A stretch of 64,000 nucleotides of DNA, taken from NCBI GenBank assembly GCA_035604615.1, contig DATNID010000052.1:9632-73631 (forward strand). The letters run 5' to 3'. The translations under genes and the position numbers were made by a program. Positions 54,953 to 63,465 of the stretch are shown piece by piece. The notes beneath the pieces were generated by a model that was not told the DNA's origin, made no database searches, and saw nothing but the letters and a program-made list of their open reading frames with translations. Source of the DNA: DATJLY01 sp035604615 (lineage in GTDB: Bacteria; Pseudomonadota; Alphaproteobacteria; ATCC43930; CGMCC-115725). Every line of letters starts with the position of its first letter. Position 1 is the stretch's first letter.

Positions 54953-56215
54953 CTAGGGCGCGGGACCGAAGATGAGGGAGGCGTTGGTGCCGCCGAAGCC
55001 GAAGGAGTTGGACAGCGCGAAGCGCACGGGGCGCTCCTTGGCGGCGAGCGCCACGAGATCGATGTCGCAGCCCTCGGACGGGTTCTCGAGGTTGAGCGTC
55101 GGCGGCACCACGCCGTCGCGGATCGCCAGGATCGAGAAGATCGCCTCGACGCTGCCCGCCGCGCCGAGCAGATGGCCGATCGCCGACTTGGTCGAGGACA
55201 TCGACAGTTTGTAGGCGTGATCGCCGAACACGCGCTTCACCGCGCCCAGTTCGATCTCGTCGCCCAATGGCGTCGAGGTGCCGTGCGCATTGACGTAGTC
55301 GATGCTGTCGGGCGGCAGGCCGGCGCGCTTCAGAGCGTTGCGCATCGAGCGGAAGGCGCCGTTGCCGTCCTCGGCCGGCGCGGTGATGTGGTGAGCGTCG
55401 CCCGACATGCCGTAGCCCAGCACCTCGGCGTAGATCTTGGCGCCGCGGCGCTTGGCATGCTCCAGCTCCTCGATCACCAGCACGCCGGCGCCCTCGCCCA
55501 TCACGAACCCGTCGCGCGCCTTGTCCCACGGCCGCGAGGCGCGCCACGGCTCGTCGTTGAAATTCGTCGAGAGCGCGCGGGCCGCGGCGAAGCCGGCGAC
55601 GCCCATGCGGCAGATCGCGGCCTCGGTGCCGCCGCACACCATGACGTCGGCGTCCTCCCACTGGATCATGCGCGCCGCATCGCCGATCGCGTGCGCGCCG
55701 CTCGAGCAGGCAGTGACGACGGCGTGGTTGGGGCCGGAGAAATGGAACCGGATCGAGACATGGCCCGAGGCGAGATTGATGAGGTTGGAGGGGATGAAGA
55801 AGGGCGAGATCCGGCGCGGCCCGCGCTCGTGCAAGGTCAACGCGCCCTCGGTGATGCCGGGCAGCCCGCCGATGCCCGAGCCGATCGTCACGCCGGTGCG
55901 CTCGCGCCCCTCTTCGTCCTGGGGCAGCCAGCCCGAATCCTGGACCGCCTGCTCCGCCGCCGCGAGCGCGAAGACGATGAACTCGTCCATCTTGCGCTGT
56001 TCCTTGGGCGGGATCCAATCGTCGGCGTTGAAATCGCCGTTGGCGGTCTCGCCGCGCGGGACCTGGCCGGCGATCTTGGCTGGCAGATCGGAGACGTCGA
56101 AGCTCTGGATCGACCGGATGCCGGAATTTCCTTCGACGAGGCGCCGCCACACGCGCTCGGCGCCGATGCCGAGAGGCGTCACGAGGCCGATTCCGGTGAC
56201 GACGACCCGCCTCAT
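54953..56215 (-). CDS. fabF: beta-ketoacyl-ACP synthase II
   Basis: The 420-residue product has the Cys-His-His triad of KAS II: T-A-C-S-S-G-A-H-A-I (Cys near 169), N-A-H-G-T-S-T-P-L-G-D and K-S-A-I-G-H-L-L-G-A-A-G. It elongates acyl-ACP with malonyl-ACP. It follows acpP by 13 bases. Confidence 0.97.
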   Translation of the reverse strand: MRRVVVTGIGLVTPLGIGAERVWRRLVEGNSGIRSIQSFDVSDLPAKIAGQVPRGETANGDFNADDWIPPKEQRKMDEFIVFALAAAEQAVQDSGWLPQDEEGRERTGVTIGSGIGGLPGITEGALTLHERGPRRISPFFIPSNLINLASGHVSIRFHFSGPNHAVVTACSSGAHAIGDAARMIQWEDADVMVCGGTEAAICRMGVAGFAAARALSTNFNDEPWRASRPWDKARDGFVMGEGAGVLVIEELEHAKRRGAKIYAEVLGYGMSGDAHHITAPAEDGNGAFRSMRNALKRAGLPPDSIDYVNAHGTSTPLGDEIELGAVKRVFGDHAYKLSMSSTKSAIGHLLGAAGSVEAIFSILAIRDGVVPPTLNLENPSEGCDIDLVALAAKERPVRFALSNSFGFGGTNASLIFGPAP

Positions 56216-56228
56216 GTTCGGCAGAAAC

Positions 56229-56465
56229 CTACTTGTGAGCTTCGATGAAGTTCACGGCATCCTTGACGGTGACGATCTTCTCGGCGGCGTCGTCGGGGAT
56301 TTCGCAGCCGAATTCCTCCTCGAACGCCATCACCAGCTCGACCGTATCGAGGCTGTCGGCGCCAAGATCGTCGATGAAGCTGGCATTGTCGGTCACTTTC
56401 GTCTCGTCGACGCCCAGATGCTCGACGACGATTTTCTTTACCCGCTCGGCGACATCGCTCATCAC
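56229..56465 (-). CDS. acpP: acyl carrier protein
   Basis: The 78-residue acidic protein has the phosphopantetheine site D-L-G-A-D-S-L-D-T-V-E-L (Ser near 37) and starts M-M-S-D-V-A-E-R-V-K-K-I. It carries acyl chains in fatty acid synthesis. The 151-base gap to fabG is longer than others in the cluster and probably holds a separate acpP promoter; it also has a GC-rich inverted repeat. Confidence 0.97.
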   Translation of the reverse strand: MMSDVAERVKKIVVEHLGVDETKVTDNASFIDDLGADSLDTVELVMAFEEEFGCEIPDDAAEKIVTVKDAVNFIEAHK

Positions 56466-56616
56466 TCGGTCCTCGACAGATTAACGCGCTGGTTGAACAG
56501 GGACTTTCTTCTGCCGCATGGGCGCCGCGCAAGGGCCTATCGGGTGCCGCCTGCCCGCGGGCGGCCGGGCGAAAGCGCGGCTCACATAACACAGATCGCT
56601 AGCCTTGGCCAGCACC

Positions 56617-57354
56617 CTAAACCATGGCGAGACCGCCATTCACGTGCAGAGTGTGGCCGGTGACATAGCGCGCCTCGTCGCTGGCGAGGAAGAGGGCGCA
56701 GCAAGCGACCTCGTCCGGCGTGCCGATTCGGCCCATGGGAATCGCCGATGCCAGCTTGTCGCGCTGCTCGGGCGAGAGCGCGTCCGTCATCGGGCTGGCG
56801 ATGAGTCCCGGCGCGATGCAGTTGACGGTGATGCCGCGCGAGGCGAGCTCGGCCGCCAGCGCCTTCGACATGCCCTCGAGCCCGGCCTTGGCGGCGGCAT
56901 AGTTCGCCTGGCCCGGATTGCCGGTGGTGCCAACCAGCGACGTGATGGAGACGATACGGCCCCAGCGCCGCCGCATCATGCCGCGCATCGCCGCGCGCGA
57001 AAGACGGAACGCGGCGGTGAGATCGACGTCGATCACGCTCTGCCAGTCCTCGTCCTTCATGCGCAGCGCGAGACCGTCGCGGGTGAGACCTGCGTTGTTG
57101 ACGAGGATGTCGAGCTGACCCATCGCCGCCTCCGCCGCCTTGACCAGCGCGTCGCCGCTCGCCGGATCGGCCAGGTCGGCGACGGCGACGGTGGCGCGCG
57201 CGCCCAAGGAATGCTGGAGCGCGTCGAGCGCGTCGCGGCGGGTGCCGGCGAGCAGGAGCTTGGCGCCCGCCCCGTGCAGCGCGCGCGCGATGGCGCCGCC
57301 GATGGCGCCCGACGCGCCGGTGACGAGGGCCGCCTTGCCGTCGAGTGAGAACAT
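56617..57354 (-). CDS. fabG: 3-oxoacyl-ACP reductase
   Basis: The 245-residue SDR has T-G-A-S-G-A-I-G-G (about 12-20), N-N-A-G-L-T-R-D near 87-94, Ser in I-T-S-L-V-G and Y-A-A-A-K (Tyr near 153), plus the FabG phrase D-V-D-L-T-A-A-F. It reduces 3-oxoacyl-ACP with NADPH. It lies 7 bases after fabD in the leftward fab operon. Confidence 0.96.
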   Translation of the reverse strand: MFSLDGKAALVTGASGAIGGAIARALHGAGAKLLLAGTRRDALDALQHSLGARATVAVADLADPASGDALVKAAEAAMGQLDILVNNAGLTRDGLALRMKDEDWQSVIDVDLTAAFRLSRAAMRGMMRRRWGRIVSITSLVGTTGNPGQANYAAAKAGLEGMSKALAAELASRGITVNCIAPGLIASPMTDALSPEQRDKLASAIPMGRIGTPDEVACCALFLASDEARYVTGHTLHVNGGLAMV

Positions 57355-57361
57355 GGCGCCG

Positions 57362-58303
57362 CTAGAGCCGCTTGAGGAAGGCGTCGATTTCCGCGGGCGT
57401 GCCGACCGCGGTGGCGGTGAGCTCGCGGTCGATGCGCTTGACGAGGCCGGTGAGGACGCGGCCGGTGCCGAGCTCGGCGATTTCCTCGACCCCGGCCTCG
57501 CGCATGGCGATGACGCATTCGCGCCAGCGCACCAGGCCGGTCACCTGCTCGACCAGGAGGGCGCGGATCTCGTCGGGGTCCTGCACCGGCGCCGCGCTCA
57601 CGTTGGCGACCAGCGGCACCACCGGCTCGCGCAGATCGACCGCGGCGAGCGCCGCTTCCATCTCGCGCGCGGCCGGCTCCATCAACGCGCAGTGGAAGGG
57701 CGCGCTCACGGGCAGCATGATGGCGCGCCGCGCGCCATGCTCGGTGGCGAGCGCCACCGCGCGTTCGACCGCGTCGGCGTGGCCGCTCACCACGACCTGG
57801 CCGGCGCCGTTGTCGTTGGCGCAGGCGCACACTCGCCCTTGCGCCGCGTCCGCGACCACCTTGCGGACATCCTCGAGCTCGAGCCCCAAGAGCGCCGCCA
57901 TCGCGCCTTCGCCGACCGGTACCGCGCGCTGCATGGCGAGACCGCGGCGCTTCAAGAGCCGCGCAGCGTCGGCCAGCGTCAGCGCACGCGCTGCCGCGAG
58001 CGCCGAATACTCGCCCAGCGAATGCCCAGCGACGAAGGCGGCGTCGCGCCTCAGCTCGAGCCCGCCGTCGCGCTCGAGCACGCGCATCACCGCGAGCCCC
58101 ACCGCCATCAGCGCGGGCTGCGCGTTCTCGGTCAGGGTGAGGTCGCTTTCCGGCCCCTCGAACATGAGGCGCGAGAGGCGCTGGTGCAGCGCCTCGTCGA
58201 TCTCTTCGAGCGTGTCGCGCGCGGTGGGGAATGCGGCCGCCAGCTCGCGGCCCATGCCGACGGCCTGCGAGCCCTGTCCGGGAAACACCAAAGCGCGGAC
58301 CAT
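57362..58303 (-). CDS. fabD: malonyl-CoA:ACP transacylase
   Basis: The 313-residue product opens L-V-F-P-G-Q-G-S-Q-A-V-G-M-G and has the nucleophile motif G-H-S-L-G-E-Y-S-A (Ser near 93) and S-A-P-F-H-C-A-L-M (His near 201). It loads malonyl onto ACP. ATG 58303 with GAGGGGG upstream was chosen; a longer frame adds 23 unlikely residues. Confidence 0.96.
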   Translation of the reverse strand: MVRALVFPGQGSQAVGMGRELAAAFPTARDTLEEIDEALHQRLSRLMFEGPESDLTLTENAQPALMAVGLAVMRVLERDGGLELRRDAAFVAGHSLGEYSALAAARALTLADAARLLKRRGLAMQRAVPVGEGAMAALLGLELEDVRKVVADAAQGRVCACANDNGAGQVVVSGHADAVERAVALATEHGARRAIMLPVSAPFHCALMEPAAREMEAALAAVDLREPVVPLVANVSAAPVQDPDEIRALLVEQVTGLVRWRECVIAMREAGVEEIAELGTGRVLTGLVKRIDRELTATAVGTPAEIDAFLKRL

Positions 58304-58326
58304 GCCCCCTCGCGTGTCCGGAAAAA

Positions 58327-58617
58327 CTAGAAAATCCACATGAAGGTGTAGGGCCGGCAGCGCACTTGCCAATCGACGATCTGCAGATTGTCCTCGGCCG
58401 GCTCGATATCCTCTTTCAGCCGGTCATAGCCGTTGGTGCAGACCTGCCGCGCTTTCATGTCCAAGAGCGCCTGCTGCTTCTCGTCGGGGGGCGCGTTGCC
58501 GGCATCCGCCGGACGCGCCAGCGAGACGCCGATGGTCTCGCGCGCTTGATCGCGGTCGACGCCGAGGCAGCCGGAAATCAGCCCGGCCAGCGCCGCCATC
58601 ATCAGCCAACGCACCAT
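58327..58617 (-). CDS. small lipoprotein
   Basis: The 96-residue product has a lipoprotein signal ending G-L-I-S-G-C (Cys17). The mature part includes E-K-Q-Q-A-L-L-D-M-K-A-R-Q-V-C and a terminal C-R-P-Y-T-F. It lies just upstream of fabD on the same strand, 23 bases away, so it may share the fab transcript. No family is recognised. Confidence 0.65.
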   Translation of the reverse strand: MVRWLMMAALAGLISGCLGVDRDQARETIGVSLARPADAGNAPPDEKQQALLDMKARQVCTNGYDRLKEDIEPAEDNLQIVDWQVRCRPYTFMWIF

Positions 58618-58698
58618 GAAGGAACCTCCCCTAACGCCCCTGCCCTACACCCTCGATTGCGACGCTGCAAGCGGCTAAAAGCCTTGTCAGCCAGAGGG

Positions 58699-58726
58699 TT
58701 GCGCACGGGAAGACTTCGTGTATAGT
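58699..58726 (+). promoter_or_regulatory. candidate promoter of the rpsF-rpsR-rplI operon
   Basis: TTGCGC (58699-58704) and TATAGT (58721-58726) are separated by 16 bases. The predicted transcript would have a leader of about 100 bases carrying the structured element described next. Confidence 0.55.
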
Positions 58727-58739
58727 CCGCCCCCTCCTT

Positions 58740-58800
58740 GCCGGCCAATGCCGGCTAGGCCCGGGCGGCTGACCGTCGAGCGATCGACCAGCGCCGGGCC
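58740..58800 (+). promoter_or_regulatory. candidate S6:S18 autoregulatory leader of rpsF
   Basis: A first hairpin GCCGGC-CAAT-GCCGGC (58740-58755) is followed by a longer one: helix 58758-58771 with 58789-58800 (12 pairs, two bulged G), a 4-base bulge ACCG (58772-58775) opposite a single C, a short helix TCGA/TCGA and a GCGA tetraloop. A helix with a CCG-containing bulge under a short stem-loop is the known S6:S18 binding motif in rpsF leaders; here it sits in the expected place. The call is based on reading complementarity, not on a covariance search. Confidence 0.6.
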
Positions 58801-58830
58801 ATCAACAGCCATAGGGAGTTACGCCGACCC

Positions 58831-59310
58831 ATGCCGTTTTACGAAAATGTTTTCATTGCCCGCCAGGACGTGTCCGCGGCGCAGGTCGAGGCCATGGCCG
58901 AAGGTTTCGCCGGCATCGTCGCCCAGTTCGGCGGCAAGGTGACCAAGCGCGAATATTGGGGCCTCAGGAATCTCGCCTACCGCGTCAAGAAAAACCGCAA
59001 AGGCCATTACATGTTGTTCAACCTCGACGCGCCGCCGGCGGCGGTGAACGAGCTTGAGCGCAACATGCGCATCAACGAGGACGTGCTGCGCTACCTCACC
59101 GTGCGCGTCGAGGCGCTCGAGGAAGGCCCATCGGCGGTGATGCAGAATCGCGACCGCGGCGACCGCGACCGGGGCGATCGCGACCGGGGTGACCGAGGCG
59201 ATCGCCGTCCGCGTTTCGAGCGCGAGCCGCGCGAAGGCATCGTCATCCCCGAGGTCATTCCCGAAGTCATCCCCGAGATCATTCCCGAAGTCGAGGGAGG
59301 CGAGGCATGA
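58831..59310 (+). CDS. rpsF: 30S ribosomal protein bS6
   Basis: The 159-residue product starts M-P-F-Y-E-N-V-F-I-A-R-Q-D and has K-R-E-Y-W-G-L-R-N-L-A-Y-R, typical of bS6 (core about 1-100). The tail is unusual: several R-D-R-G-D units (about 109-125), then four I-P-E-(V/I) units (about 136-152). bS6 binds bS18 on the 30S platform. The SD AGGGAG is at about 58813. The stop overlaps rpsR by 4 bases. Confidence 0.95.
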   Translation: MPFYENVFIARQDVSAAQVEAMAEGFAGIVAQFGGKVTKREYWGLRNLAYRVKKNRKGHYMLFNLDAPPAAVNELERNMRINEDVLRYLTVRVEALEEGPSAVMQNRDRGDRDRGDRDRGDRGDRRPRFEREPREGIVIPEVIPEVIPEIIPEVEGGEA

Positions 59311-59630
59311 GCGACGACATGGAGCGCGGCGAGCGCGGTGGACGCGGCGGCGATCGCGGTGGCGACCGTGGCGGCGATCGCGGCGGCGACCGTTCGGGCG
59401 GCGGCGCGCGCCGGCCGTTCTTCCGCCGGCGCAAATCGTGCCCGTTCTCGGGTCCGCACGCGCCCAAGATCGACTACAAGGACGTGAAGCTGCTGCAACG
59501 CTTCGTTTCCGAGCGCGGCAAGATCGTGCCGTCGCGCATCACCGCGGTTTCGACCCGCAAGCAGCGCGAGCTGGCGCAGGCGATCAAGCGCGCGCGCTTT
59601 CTCGGCCTCCTGCCGTACAATCTGAAGTAG
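59307..59630 (+). CDS. rpsR: 30S ribosomal protein bS18
   Basis: The 107-residue product has a Gly/Arg/Asp-rich N-terminal extension (R-G-G-D repeats, about 8-33) before the bS18 core R-R-P-F-F-R-R-R-K-S-C-P-F-S-G...K-I-D-Y-K-D-V-K-L-L. Typical bS18 proteins are about 75-95 residues. The ATG overlaps the rpsF stop. It pairs with bS6 in the ribosome. Confidence 0.95.
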   Translation: MSDDMERGERGGRGGDRGGDRGGDRGGDRSGGGARRPFFRRRKSCPFSGPHAPKIDYKDVKLLQRFVSERGKIVPSRITAVSTRKQRELAQAIKRARFLGLLPYNLK

Positions 59631-59640
59631 GAGACGCGTC

Positions 59641-60360
59641 ATGATGGAAGTCATCCTGCTCGAGCGCGTCGAGAAACTGGGCCAGATGGGCCAGGTGGTG
59701 AAGGTGCGCCCCGGCTTCGCCCGTAATTTCCTTTTGCCGCAGAAGAAGGCGTTGCGCGCGACCAAGGAAAATCTCGCCGTCTTCGAGCAGCGCCGCGCGC
59801 AGCTCGAAACCGCTAATCTGGAAAAGCGCAGCGAAGCCGAACAGGTGGCGCAGAAGATGAACGGCGTCTCGGTCGTGCTCATCCGCCAGGCGGGCGAGAG
59901 CGGCCAGCTCTACGGTTCGGTCTCGGCGCGCGACATCGCCGTCGGCGTGACCGAGGCGGGCTTCACCGTGACCCGCGGCCAGGTGACGCTCGACAAGGCG
60001 ATCAAGACCCTCGGCCTCCATCCGGTCCGCGTCGTGCTGCATCCCGAGGTCGCGGTGCAAGTCACCGTCAACGTGGCGCAATCGGCCGAAGAGGCTGGGA
60101 TGCAGGCCAAGGGCATCAACCCGATCCAGCTGGCGCAAAAGGCGGCGCAAGGCCACGACGAAGACGAAGCGCCTGCTCCCGCGCCCGCCGAAAAGGCGGA
60201 GAAGAAACCCGCCAAGGCCAAGAAGAAAGCCGACCAGGACGAAGGCGAAGCCGAGACCAAAACCAAGACCAAGGCCGAAGCCAAGCCGGCGGCGAAGGAT
60301 GCCGGCAAAGCCGCCAAGCCGAAGGCCGAGAAGCGCGAAAAGAAAGCCAAGCCGGCTTAA
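59641..60360 (+). CDS. rplI: 50S ribosomal protein bL9
   Basis: The 239-residue product has the bL9 N-terminal domain (M-E-V-I-L-L-E-R-V-E-K-L-G-Q-M-G, then P-G-F-A-R-N-F-L-L-P) and C-terminal domain to about residue 145. A Lys/Ala/Glu-rich tail of some 90 residues follows, longer than the roughly 150-residue standard protein. Two adjacent Met codons (59641 and 59644) are both possible starts. Confidence 0.95.
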   Translation: MMEVILLERVEKLGQMGQVVKVRPGFARNFLLPQKKALRATKENLAVFEQRRAQLETANLEKRSEAEQVAQKMNGVSVVLIRQAGESGQLYGSVSARDIAVGVTEAGFTVTRGQVTLDKAIKTLGLHPVRVVLHPEVAVQVTVNVAQSAEEAGMQAKGINPIQLAQKAAQGHDEDEAPAPAPAEKAEKKPAKAKKKADQDEGEAETKTKTKAEAKPAAKDAGKAAKPKAEKREKKAKPA

Positions 60361-60383
60361 AGCAAATAGGCCGGGAGGCGCCT

Positions 60384-61265
60384 TTGTTCGAGGGCTTCGC
60401 GCGCAAATCCATCCCGATCGGCGAGGCCACGATCAACTGCGTCGTGGGCGGCAACGGCCCGCCGTTGCTGCTGCTGCACGGCTTTCCGCAGAACCTGGCG
60501 GAATGGGCGCGGGTCGCGCCCCTCCTGGCCAAGCAATTCACCGTGGTCTGCGCCGATTTGCGCGGCTATGGCGATTCCTTCAAGCCCCGATGCCTGCCCG
60601 ATAATTCCAACTATGCCTTCCGCGCCATGGCGGCGGATCAGGTCGCGGTGATGAACCGTCTCGGCTTCGCCCGTTTCCACGTGGCGGGCCACGATCGCGG
60701 CGGCCGCGCCGCTCACCGCATGGCGCTCGACCATCCCGCCGCGGTGCTGTCGCTTTCCGTGCTCGACATCGTGCCCACTTACGCCATGTTCATGGAGACC
60801 AACCGCTTCATCGCCGGGGCCTATTGGCACTGGTATTTCTTGTCCCAGCCCGAGCCTTTCCCCGAGCGCCTGATCGGCAACGACCCCGATTTCTTCTACG
60901 AGACCTGCCTGGTCGGCTGGGGCGCGGTCCGGGTGGAGGATTTCGACCCGGAGATGCTGGCCGATTACCGGCGTTGCTGGCGCGACCCGGCGATGATCCA
61001 CGGCTCGTGCTCCGATTACCGCGCCGGCGCGACCATCGACCTCGACCATGACCGGGCCGATCTGGCGCGCCAAGTCCAATGCCCCGCGCTGGCCTGCTGG
61101 GGCGCCAAGGGGTTGATGCACAAGCTGTTCGACATCGAGGCCCAATGGCGCCAGCGTTGCGCCAATCTCAGAGTCGCGTCGCTGCCCGGCGGCCATTTCT
61201 TCATCGACCAGTTCCCGGCCGAAACCGCGCGCATTCTGGCTGATTTCCTCGGAAGCGCGACGTGA
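60384..61265 (+). CDS. haloacetate (fluoroacetate) dehalogenase-type alpha/beta hydrolase
   Basis: The 293-residue hydrolase keeps every active-site residue known from the fluoroacetate dehalogenase of Rhodopseudomonas palustris (RPA1163), with small offsets: nucleophile Asp104 in G-H-D-R-G-G-R, carboxylate-binding Arg105 and Arg108, halide-pocket His149, Trp150 and Tyr212, and the Asp128/His271 pair. The likely reaction is hydrolysis of haloacetates to glycolate. The start is TTG, with GGGAGG at about 60373. It overlaps the following reductase by 4 bases. Confidence 0.88.
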   Translation: MFEGFARKSIPIGEATINCVVGGNGPPLLLLHGFPQNLAEWARVAPLLAKQFTVVCADLRGYGDSFKPRCLPDNSNYAFRAMAADQVAVMNRLGFARFHVAGHDRGGRAAHRMALDHPAAVLSLSVLDIVPTYAMFMETNRFIAGAYWHWYFLSQPEPFPERLIGNDPDFFYETCLVGWGAVRVEDFDPEMLADYRRCWRDPAMIHGSCSDYRAGATIDLDHDRADLARQVQCPALACWGAKGLMHKLFDIEAQWRQRCANLRVASLPGGHFFIDQFPAETARILADFLGSAT

Positions 61266-62101
61266 CCCCGCGCTTTGTCGCCTTGCCCGACGGCGAGCGC
61301 ATCCCGGCGCTGGGATTGGGCACCTGGATGATGGGCGAGCGGGCCTCGCGCGGGAAGGAAATCGAGGCCGCGCTGCGGCTCGGCCTCGATCTCGGCATGA
61401 CGCTCATCGACACGGCGGAGATGTACGCCGATGGCGGCGCCGAGGAGCTGGTGGGCCGCGCGATAGCCGGCCGGCGCGACCGGGTGTTCCTGGTCAGCAA
61501 GGTGCTGCCGTCGAACGCCGGCCGCCAGGGGACCCGGGCGGCTTGCGAGCGCAGCCTGAAGCGGCTCGGCACCGACCGCCTCGATCTGTACCTATTGCAT
61601 TGGCGGGGGAGCGTGCCCTTGGCCGAGACGGTCGACGCCTTCGAGGAATTACGAGGCGAAGGCAAGATCCGGCATTGGGGCGTCTCGAACTTCGATGTGA
61701 GCGACATGGCGGAATTGCGGGCGCTGCCCCAGGGCAACAACTGCGCCGCCAACCAGGTGATCTACAATCTCGGCCGGCGCGGCATCGAATTCGACCTGCT
61801 GCCCGATTTGGCCAAGCACCGGGTTCCGGTCATGGCCTATTCGCCCTTGGAGCAGGGCCGGCTCTTGGGCGAGCGCGGCCTCCAGGAACTGGCGCGCCAG
61901 CTGGGCGCCACCCCGGCCCAGATCGCCCTGGCCTGGGTGCTGCACCGCGAGGGCGTGGTGGCCATCCCCAAGGCGGCCAGCCCGAGGCATGTCGAGGAAA
62001 ACCGGGGCGCGCTCGAGCTGAAACTATCCGCCGCCGATCTGGCCCAATTGGACCGGGCCTTCCCGCCGCCGCGGCGCCGCACCGCCCTGGAGATGCTCTA
62101 G
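61262..62101 (+). CDS. aldo/keto reductase
   Basis: The 279-residue product is an AKR barrel with the full tetrad Asp50, Tyr55, Lys80 and His113 (I-D-T-A-E-M-Y, V-S-K-V-L-P, L-L-H-W). The cofactor segment near the end is A-I-P-K-A-A-S-P-R-H-V. It resembles methylglyoxal/aldehyde reductases of the YeaE/YhdN type. The GTG at 61262 overlaps the dehalogenase stop by 4 bases, suggesting a joint role. Confidence 0.9.
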   Translation: MTPRFVALPDGERIPALGLGTWMMGERASRGKEIEAALRLGLDLGMTLIDTAEMYADGGAEELVGRAIAGRRDRVFLVSKVLPSNAGRQGTRAACERSLKRLGTDRLDLYLLHWRGSVPLAETVDAFEELRGEGKIRHWGVSNFDVSDMAELRALPQGNNCAANQVIYNLGRRGIEFDLLPDLAKHRVPVMAYSPLEQGRLLGERGLQELARQLGATPAQIALAWVLHREGVVAIPKAASPRHVEENRGALELKLSAADLAQLDRAFPPPRRRTALEML

Positions 62102-62191
62102 GGCCGTCCGGAAACGGGCCCCAACGGGCCCTTGTCAGCCGCCCGCCGCGTGTAGTTTAGTGGTGGCAACCCACGATCATGGGCGGGAAAG

Positions 62192-63445
62192 ATGCTGTTC
62201 GGCAATTTGCTTAGACGCATCGTCAAGACCGGAACGATCGTGCTGATCGGCCCGGACGGCGCAACCGATTGCGTCGCGGCCACGCCTTCGCCCCGGGTGG
62301 TGGTGCGGATCAAAAGCCGGAAATTCCTGGCCAAGCTGTTCACGGCGCCGAGCTTCTTCCTGGCCGAAGGCTACGTGAACGGCGATCTCGTCATCGAGGA
62401 AGGCGATCTGCGCCAGTTGCTGGCCGTCCTGATGAGCGGCGTCAGGGACGGCGTCTATCCGATATTCTTCGACCGGCTGCGCCAGGGCACGTCCTGGGCC
62501 ATCGATTGGATCGTCAAGGTCGGAACCATCGACCGGGCGCGGCGCGACGTGCAATTCCACTACGATCTGTCGAACGAGTTCTTCGGCCTGTTCCTCGACC
62601 CGGCCATGCAATATTCCTGCGCCTATTTCGAGACCGGCAAGGAGACCATCGCCGAGGCGCAAGTGGCGAAGATGCGGCATATCGCGGCCAAGCTGGCGCT
62701 CCGCCCGGGCCAGAAGGTGCTGGACATCGGCTGCGGCTGGGGCGGTTTGGCGGCCTTTTTGAGCTCGAATTACGACCGCGTCCATGTGACCGGCGTCACG
62801 CTCTCCAAGAACCAGCTGGCTTACGCCCAGGAAAACCGCCGCTCATCCCAACTCGATTTCCGTCTCCAGGATTACCGCCAGGTTTCCGGCTCGTTCGACC
62901 GCATCGTCTCGGTCGGGATGCTGGAGCATGTCGGCAAGGACCACTACGGCGAGTATTTCGCCAAGGTCAGCGATCTGCTGGCGGATGACGGCGTCGCGCT
63001 CATTCACACCATCGGCCGGCGCGGCCCGCCATCGCCGATCAATGCGTGGATCCGGCGGCGGATCTTTCCCGGCGCTTACCTGCCCTCGCTGTCGCAGCTG
63101 GCGGCCGCCACCGAGCGGGCCGGATTGTGGATCCTGGATTTCGAGAATTTGCGCCTGCATTACGCCAAGACGCTTTATCGCTGGTTCCTGGCGCTGCAAT
63201 CCCACCGGCGGGAGGTCGAGGCGCAATTCGGCCAGCCGTTTTACCGGGCCTGGGAGTTCTATCTGCTCTCCTGCGAGGCGGGATTTCTCTATGCCGGCAC
63301 GAGCGTATTCCAGCTGCTGCTGGGAAAGGCGCAGGACGCCGTGCCCTTGACGCGCGATTTCATGTTCGAGGAAGAACGGGCGCTCAAGAACCGTTATAGC
63401 GATGAAAGCGTCTTCATCGCCGGACGGGAACGCAAGACCGGCTGA
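62192..63445 (+). CDS. cfa: cyclopropane-fatty-acyl-phospholipid synthase
   Basis: The 417-residue product has the N-terminal lipid-binding part (about 1-110) and a methyltransferase domain with V-L-D-I-G-C-G-W-G-G-L-A (about 170-181), followed by V-S-V-G-M-L-E-H-V-G and a Y-Y-L-L-S-C-like E-F-Y-L-L-S-C-E-A-G-F near the end. It adds a methylene from SAM to unsaturated phospholipid chains in the membrane. It is a separate rightward gene with about 90 bases upstream. Confidence 0.94.
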   Translation: MLFGNLLRRIVKTGTIVLIGPDGATDCVAATPSPRVVVRIKSRKFLAKLFTAPSFFLAEGYVNGDLVIEEGDLRQLLAVLMSGVRDGVYPIFFDRLRQGTSWAIDWIVKVGTIDRARRDVQFHYDLSNEFFGLFLDPAMQYSCAYFETGKETIAEAQVAKMRHIAAKLALRPGQKVLDIGCGWGGLAAFLSSNYDRVHVTGVTLSKNQLAYAQENRRSSQLDFRLQDYRQVSGSFDRIVSVGMLEHVGKDHYGEYFAKVSDLLADDGVALIHTIGRRGPPSPINAWIRRRIFPGAYLPSLSQLAAATERAGLWILDFENLRLHYAKTLYRWFLALQSHRREVEAQFGQPFYRAWEFYLLSCEAGFLYAGTSVFQLLLGKAQDAVPLTRDFMFEEERALKNRYSDESVFIAGRERKTG

Positions 63446-63465
63446 CGGATTCCGGGGCGCTCGGC

